From the NCBI RefSeq assembly GCF_040869045.1, contig NC_090322.1:181969477-182033476 (forward strand): 64,000 bases of DNA, in the 5' to 3' direction. This document shows, in pieces, positions 59,005-64,000 of the stretch. The DNA is from Eurosta solidaginis (taxonomy: Eukaryota; Arthropoda; Insecta; Diptera; Tephritidae). Below the pieces are notes generated by a model, which saw nothing but the letters and a program-made list of their open reading frames with translations, made no database searches and had not been told where the DNA came from. The translations under genes were made by a program, and so were the position numbers. Numbering within the stretch: the stretch's first letter is position 1; every line of letters begins with the position of its first letter.

Positions 59005-59820
59005 ATGATGCGAACACCAAAATACTTGCAAAATTTTATCACATTTCTTCGATTAAATTCTTATTTTTTTTATCTTCGATAATTTAAGAAAAACTTCTTT
59101 AATTTTTTAGACAGAAACTTTGCAAACCAATTTTAGAAAAAATTCTGAAATTCGAGAAAATTTTACAAAACTTTATAGTTGAAGTTTTCTTAACTTGTTA
59201 ACTTGCTTACTTAATTGCCGCTTAACCGTTTAAACGGTTATGGCCGTCCAACAAGGCGCGCCAGTCGGTCCTTCTCTGCCAACCGGCCAATTGGTCACAC
59301 CCACGGAGTTTAAATCGTTTTCCACCTGGTCCTTCCAACGGAGTGGGGCCGCCCTCTACCTCTACTTCCATAGGCGGGTTCCTATAAAAACACTTTCTTG
59401 GCCGAAGCGTCATCTTTCATTCGCATAAAAAGGCCTAGCCAGCGCAGCCGCTGCTTTTTAATTCGCTGAACTATTAACTTAACTTGTTTAGCCCAATATA
59501 TTTTTGTCTAACTAAAAGTCATAGGCTTCTCAAAGCTTGCACCGATTTTTGAAAATTTTCAGAGACCTATAGCTTTTACTCTCTTAGACTTAAATTGATT
59601 GCGGTAAAAAACTGTATTTTCGAAAAAAAAATTAGAAAATGAACAGATCGCGATTCCCGCAAAATTCTATCGAGTTTTCGAATTTATTCGAAAACGTTTT
59701 TGAAATTGGTTTGCATGGTTTCATTAAAAAAATTCAGGGAAGTTTTTATCAAATTATCGAAGATAAAAAAACAAGAATTTCATTGACGAAATTTGATCAA
59801 ATTACCACTGCTATATGTTA
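59005..59820. mobile_element. Family M copy interrupted by RTE 3' end
   Basis: Left arm GCGAACACCAAAATACTTGC with TTTTATCACATTTCTTCG; right arm ATTGACGAAATTTGATCAAA and TTACCACTGCTAT. The arms are inverse, showing the palindromic plan of the family. An RTE fragment at 59211-59476 sits inside. Confidence 0.6.
59211..59476 (-). pseudogene. RTE-type LINE 3' fragment
   Basis: Plus strand GCCGCTTAACCGTTTAAACG, GGCCGTCCAACAAGGC, CCAATTGGTCACACC and CATCTTTCATTCGCATAA parallel 24583-24800. It encodes only the last ~60 codons of the element, with stops (minus MTLRPRKCFYRNPPMEVEVE). Severely 5'-truncated. Confidence 0.75.
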
Positions 59821-60289
59821 ATTGCTTAACAGTGAAAGGGATGGTGATCCCGATACTTAAAGCTATGACGAGCTATGTTTGCTCTCGCTTCTCCTTTCGA
59901 TTAAGGTGAAAAGGGAATGGCAACATCTCGGCTTGGAAACAATAAAAGCCCCGTCACATAAGCAGTATATCGTATAGACGCGTTTAACACAATCTTATGC
60001 ATTCTGAGTAGATTGCACGCCATCTGACATGAAAAAGTAGCCATCTTCAAACTTTGTTTGCATCGCAGCATAAGAAGAAGAATTTGACATTTGCTATGGC
60101 TAAGGGTGCTTTCATAAGATTGCGTTAAACGCATCTGTATAAAAGACTTAATTGTGCTCGGCCTTAAGGAGTGAGAAGTTTTCCAGGTATTAAGATGAGG
60201 AGTTGAATCAACATATGCATCTACTTGTACGTAAAATATTGTCGAACGAAAGCGCGCTTGCCTATTGCAATTTAATGGCAACTAAGGCA
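59821..60289. other. No gene seen
   Basis: The 126-residue open frame 60281-59901 (minus) has no recognisable domain, and I do not call it. Confidence 0.4.
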
Positions 60290-60360
60290 TGACGTGGCTG
60301 AATGCGTTTGTAACACTTCAACCATCGTAGGAGTTCTGGTTCAAATCCCACTCCCGGGAG
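60290..60360 (+). other. tRNA-like sequence, probably SINE head
   Basis: TGGCTGAATGCGTTTG resembles an A box and GGTTCAAATCC (60338-60348) a B box. The acceptor ends do not pair, so a functional tRNA is unlikely. Confidence 0.35.
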
Positions 60361-61073
60361 AAAAGGCTTTGCAGAGATTTACAAGGTATAATCAAAACAG
60401 CTGTCGTCTTGTCCGTTCTGATGTCACGTTGTTTAAATTTTCCCCAAATTATTAAATAAATTATAAATTAAAAATTGCTTCAAATAAATGTTTTCATACA
60501 TTTAAAGCAATAAGGGCAATCCCCGCTTAAAATCTCGTATTAATAGAGTTTTCTTTTCTGGAGAAAGTGCTACGGTTTTTGTGCGCCGCGCAAGGGTTGT
60601 AAATATATTTTGTTCTATTCTAAAAAGCAGGCAACGCCTTTACGGGGTATTTCGTTCTTTTGTGAAAGTTGTTGGCTGTTAGCGTTACACTTTTACCCTG
60701 CATAAAATGACGGTGTGGCACTGTAACCCTGCTAAACCAGCTGATCGTGACAGTTTATTTCCGTTACTTCACAAGCGAAGAAAATTGAAATAGAAGCAAT
60801 AATTGCTAATGAATTTTTATTATCACGGGGTATCCATTTATGTTCTTTCCATGCCCTATAAATGTTGAAAATTTTCTGGGGTAGGAGTAACTCTATTAAA
60901 GCTTTACCATTTGCTTAGGCAACAATTTATTCCAGGAAAGAAAACGCTGGTCTCTGACAAAAGCTTAAGAAAGATGATCAGCAAACCGTGGCGCTCAGAA
61001 TAATATCGCATGAAACACACACACAGGCATATGTAGTATATTTATATAAACCATATCTAAACAAAACAAGTTC
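60361..61073. other. No gene seen
   Basis: Nothing recognised. Confidence 0.45.
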
Positions 61074-61076
61074 TTA

Positions 61077-61660
61077 TGCGGCAGTTACTCACGAACGTAC
61101 GTACCAAAAACGTGTCAGCTGACACGACCTATCTTATGAGTATGCAATGTAAACGAAAACTCACCGACGTGCAACGCCCGCACGTACGTAGCCCGGCACG
61201 TAGAAATCAAAACAATTTTGATTTTTTCCGTAAGAACGTGTCAGCTGATCGCTCTCTCACTAGACAGAGTTGCCTAGTAAACTTTTGTGCGCTAATTTTT
61301 GACCGTTTGCAATTTTATTCAAAAACACCTAATTAAAGTTTGAAAAATTGTGAAAATAATTCGAAATAATTATGTAAAAGTGCTGATTATAAATATGCAA
61401 TCTATTTATACTTATTTAATATGTATTCCGGCCTTTTACAATATCAAAAATTGAATTGGAAAAAGTTGATGTTTCCATAAGCATACATGCAAAATGGTCA
61501 ATGGCAACAGTGCTTATCTGTAAACAATACACACACAAATATGTTATGTACATGTACACAGACGCACACATTGATTCATACGGGCTTGAGAGTTCGGTCA
61601 AACGTGTTTCGTACGACAAACGTCCGTACGTACGGCACACGTCGGTGGGTAACTGCCGCA
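61077..61660. mobile_element. PIF/Harbinger-like MITE, 584 bp
   Basis: The ends are TGCGGCAGTTACTCACG and, inverted, TGCGGCAGTTACCCACC, flanked by TTA on both sides (61074-61076, 61661-61663). CGTACGTA-type words sit near both ends (61088, 61193, 61625), and a perfect 16-base palindrome CGTGTCAGCTGACACG lies at 61111-61126. No transposase; the small open frames are incidental. Confidence 0.75.
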
Positions 61661-61663
61661 TTA

Positions 61664-62449
61664 AACTTGACCAATGAAGAAATCAGGGAAAAAAGAAAAA
61701 ATATAAACCTTAAAAAACGCCAGACCAAAACAACAGCGTAAAAACAAGGGAAAACAACAACATATAGAGCGTAAACAAGATCAGCTGTAATTATGAGTTT
61801 CGAAATGCATTCATTGCATGTTGACCGGAGGTACCTACACAACAGCGGGCGAGACCCATTCACAAGTTTGGTACTATGTATTTTCCAACTAGCCGTAATT
61901 AGCTGGTGATCGGTGTGTACATGAGAAAGAAATATACAGCAGAGTGGAACAAAGAGTGGGATAAACGTATCACTCATATCATGTGAGTTAATATGAGCAT
62001 AAGAAAAAACTCTCGAATATAAGATTGAATAGACAAGTATGATTTTTCTCTTACAACTTTTGCTTGAAAGTGATACAACTTGTTAGGTTCAAGAGTAGGT
62101 AGAGTGGCTGCTACTGATCACATTTGAACGAAATCAATTGAAAAAGTCCAAAGTGGTATCACAAAATATTTCGTGTCCTTATATGGGACAGTAAATAACT
62201 TTTGTCAACCTATGTAAATTGAATAAATTACAAAGGGCCAGATAATTAGAAAGGGGTTCCCAGTGTCGTTTCTTTTTTCTTATCGGCTTTAAAGCTTCTC
62301 GGAATGTACTTTTTATGAAACGAAAAGGATATGCAAAAATATCTTCATGGTCCGTTGAAGCTAAGAAATATTACAAAAGGTTATATTGGTAATACTTCCA
62401 GAAAGTTTCAGAGTGTGCGCCAGGGTTTCATTGGCATGTTCACAAAACC
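61664..62449. other. No gene seen
   Basis: The open frame 61977-61576 (minus) overlaps the MITE end and has no domain. Confidence 0.45.
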
Positions 62450-62715
62450 TTCATCATCATCATTATTAGTCGGCGCTTAACCGCCTAAGCAATGTTGTTC
62501 GTGTCGTAACAAATCACGCCAGCTATCCCTGCTTCGCAATAACTAACACTAATTGGAAGCACCAGGGGAGGTCAAGTCTTCCTCCACCTGCCTCTCCCAA
62601 CTCAGTGGATGTCAAAGGTAGGGTTCCTCTGCATGCGATGCCGACTGAAATACTCTTTTGGCCGGAGCATCTTCGTCCATTCGCATAAGATGACCTAGCC
62701 AGCGAACCCCTCTTG
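62450..62715 (-). pseudogene. RTE-type LINE 3' fragment, second subfamily
   Basis: On the minus strand: RWLGHLMRMDEDAPAKRVFQ, then HPLSWERQVEEDLTSPGASN, then LLRSRDSWRDLLRHEQH, the RTE C-terminus, followed by a tail of TGA/ATG triplets (plus strand CATCATCATCATTATTAG). More like the 16045-16410 fragment than the 24583 copy. The RT core is missing. Confidence 0.75.
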
Positions 62716-62934
62716 GGTGACTATTATTTGTGTTTAAATGGCAGAAAAAAGAATGCACTTTAAAATATTCCTCTATTATATAGGGAGAGTAGCTGATCAT
62801 AGAATAACGAATATCGCTGAAAACGGTTACAGACTCCCAATATCGTTATATTTATTCCTTTGCTAATAGGGCGATGGGAAATGTCCTTAAAAAACGTTAG
62901 TGAACTCCACTATATCCTGATCATAAGGGACTTA

Positions 62935-63430
62935 CAGCAGCGCATACGAAAATAGCAGTAGCAATTTTTATTAAATTTCGTCAACTAAATTCTTCTTTTC
63001 TTGTTTCCTATAGTTTAAGAAATCACTTCGTTGAATTTATTTAATGTAACTGAAACTAACTACGCAAATCAATCTCAAACAAGTGGAAATTCGGGAAAGT
63101 TCTAAATTGGAATGATTAATTTAATTTCTGATGTGGTTTGAGCATTCAAACTACAAACTTCGCATTGATTTTTGAGAGTTTTTTTTCGGAGGGTGCTTTT
63201 GATTTTCTTCCGCATAAAAAATAAATCTTGCACCCTTCGTATGGAAGAAAATATAAAACATCCTTCGAAAATAAAAGGTCATAAATCAATAAGAATTGTG
63301 GGAGACCTACAACTTGTATGTGGTTACACTAAAATTGATTGGGCTACTAAATTGCATACTCAGAAAAATCTAAATTTTCGAAATATTTTCTCAAATTTTC
63401 GAATTTATTCGAAAACGTTTTTGAGGTTTG
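62935..63430. mobile_element. Family M copy, right end lost
   Basis: Starts CAGCAGCGCATACGAAAATAG after TA (62933-62934). TTTTTATTAAATTTCGTCAA and TTCGAATTTATTCGAAAACG follow the family. The inverse right tip is absent. Confidence 0.65.
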
Positions 63431-63601
63431 CATAGTTTCACATACATAATTTCAAGGCGAATTCATACCAGGTGCTGGTAAAGCGAATTCTACCAATTCG
63501 CAGTGCAGAAGAATGTCAAGTCAAAAGAAAATTTTAATTTGTGTTTGCTTGTTTAATGGTGTGTTCAATTTATACTTATTATTTAAGAATGCATGAGCTG
63601 A

Positions 63602-63906
63602 ACACCGGCTTATAATAATTGAATATTCAATTATTATATTTTTCTAAAGGTAACTGAAAAGAAAGAAAGAAACATTTACTGGCATATTGCGATGGTGCCA
63701 TTTCGAAACCCGCCACGTAATCATCATCAGGCAATTTCGTCATGTTATCAAAGGTTTCACCGAGATTCGAACCGCGAATCACACGGTGAAACTGCAGTTG
63801 CCTTAACCACTGCTTGTATTTGTTTCCTTTCTTAATTCAGTTTATCTCATTTCTACACGAACAACAAAATTGAAACATTCTGTCTCTAAATTAATTTGTG
63901 TGTTAT
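63602..63906 (-). repeat. Repeat T, inverted copy
   Basis: Matches 47377-47690 in opposite orientation, including the 26-base palindrome (near 63616-63641), CACGTAATCATCATCAGGCA, the B box as AGATTCGAACC, and the far end TAACACACAAATTAA. About 16 kb from its partner. Confidence 0.8.
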
Positions 63907-64000
63907 GTAGATTTGTTTTTGTAAAGTTTCTGAAAATTTTAACTGATTTCGATTAACTGACATATTAAAGTCCAAGGCATTGTATGGAAAATAATCAGGA

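Noticed and set aside
59901..60281. 126-residue minus-strand frame as a small gene
   Set aside because: No recognisable motif or homologous copy in the window; length is within chance for this base composition.

Overview
This window looks like non-coding, transposon-packed DNA from a higher fly. The long interspersed families with AACAAGTAAGGA starts, the tRNA-derived SINEs and the abundant short CATATGTA-type repeats fit a true fruit fly (Tephritidae). That assignment rests on remembered repeat families, not on a search. I found no host protein-coding gene, rRNA gene or convincing intact tRNA gene. Every recognisable protein fragment belongs to a retrotransposon, and every one is truncated or frameshifted.

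Layout. 0-6 kb: a Penelope-like element with a fold-back 5' end and a possible hammerhead ribozyme, a tRNA-derived SINE, a minus-strand CR1/Jockey-type LINE, and a 982-bp TIR element with TA target duplication. 6-20 kb: a hAT MITE with perfect 8-bp duplication, a LINE C-terminal remnant, a palindromic Tc1/mariner-type MITE (family M), a Helentron-like element (family B) and two long-TIR TA-flanked MITEs. 20-28 kb: two large non-autonomous hAT elements, 2016 bp and 1800 bp, each with a perfect 8-bp duplication, plus RTE LINE debris. 28-33 kb: a Jockey-like LINE split by a nested LINE 3' end, SINE1, a Helentron-like family C copy and several SINE2 copies with (CAA)n tails. 33.5-37.7 kb: a PIF/Harbinger-like element (TTA duplication) interrupted by a 2.6-kb LINE. 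40-44.4 kb: a tandem dimer of family B with a 2001-bp period, built from roughly 120-160-bp subrepeats. 45-46.3 kb: a solo LTR with perfect 4-bp duplication, carrying a nested TIR element that is itself partly tandemly duplicated. 46-64 kb: a degenerate TTTCGGGAT minisatellite, Helentron-like family A copies in both orientations, more SINE1, SINE2 and family M copies, RTE 3' ends and a 584-bp Harbinger-like MITE.

How the parts relate. LINEs are the likely source of reverse transcriptase for the SINEs, and SINE2 shares the 3' end GCTACAACAACAAC with a Jockey-like LINE. Families A, B and C share one plan: AACAAGTRAGGA tip, hairpin or hairpin-like 5' motif, subterminal inverted repeat, tandem core, matching inverted repeat. 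This fits non-autonomous rolling-circle (Helentron/DINE-1-like) elements. Nested insertions give a relative order: LTR before its TIR insert, family M before SINE1 and RTE, Harbinger-like before LINE.
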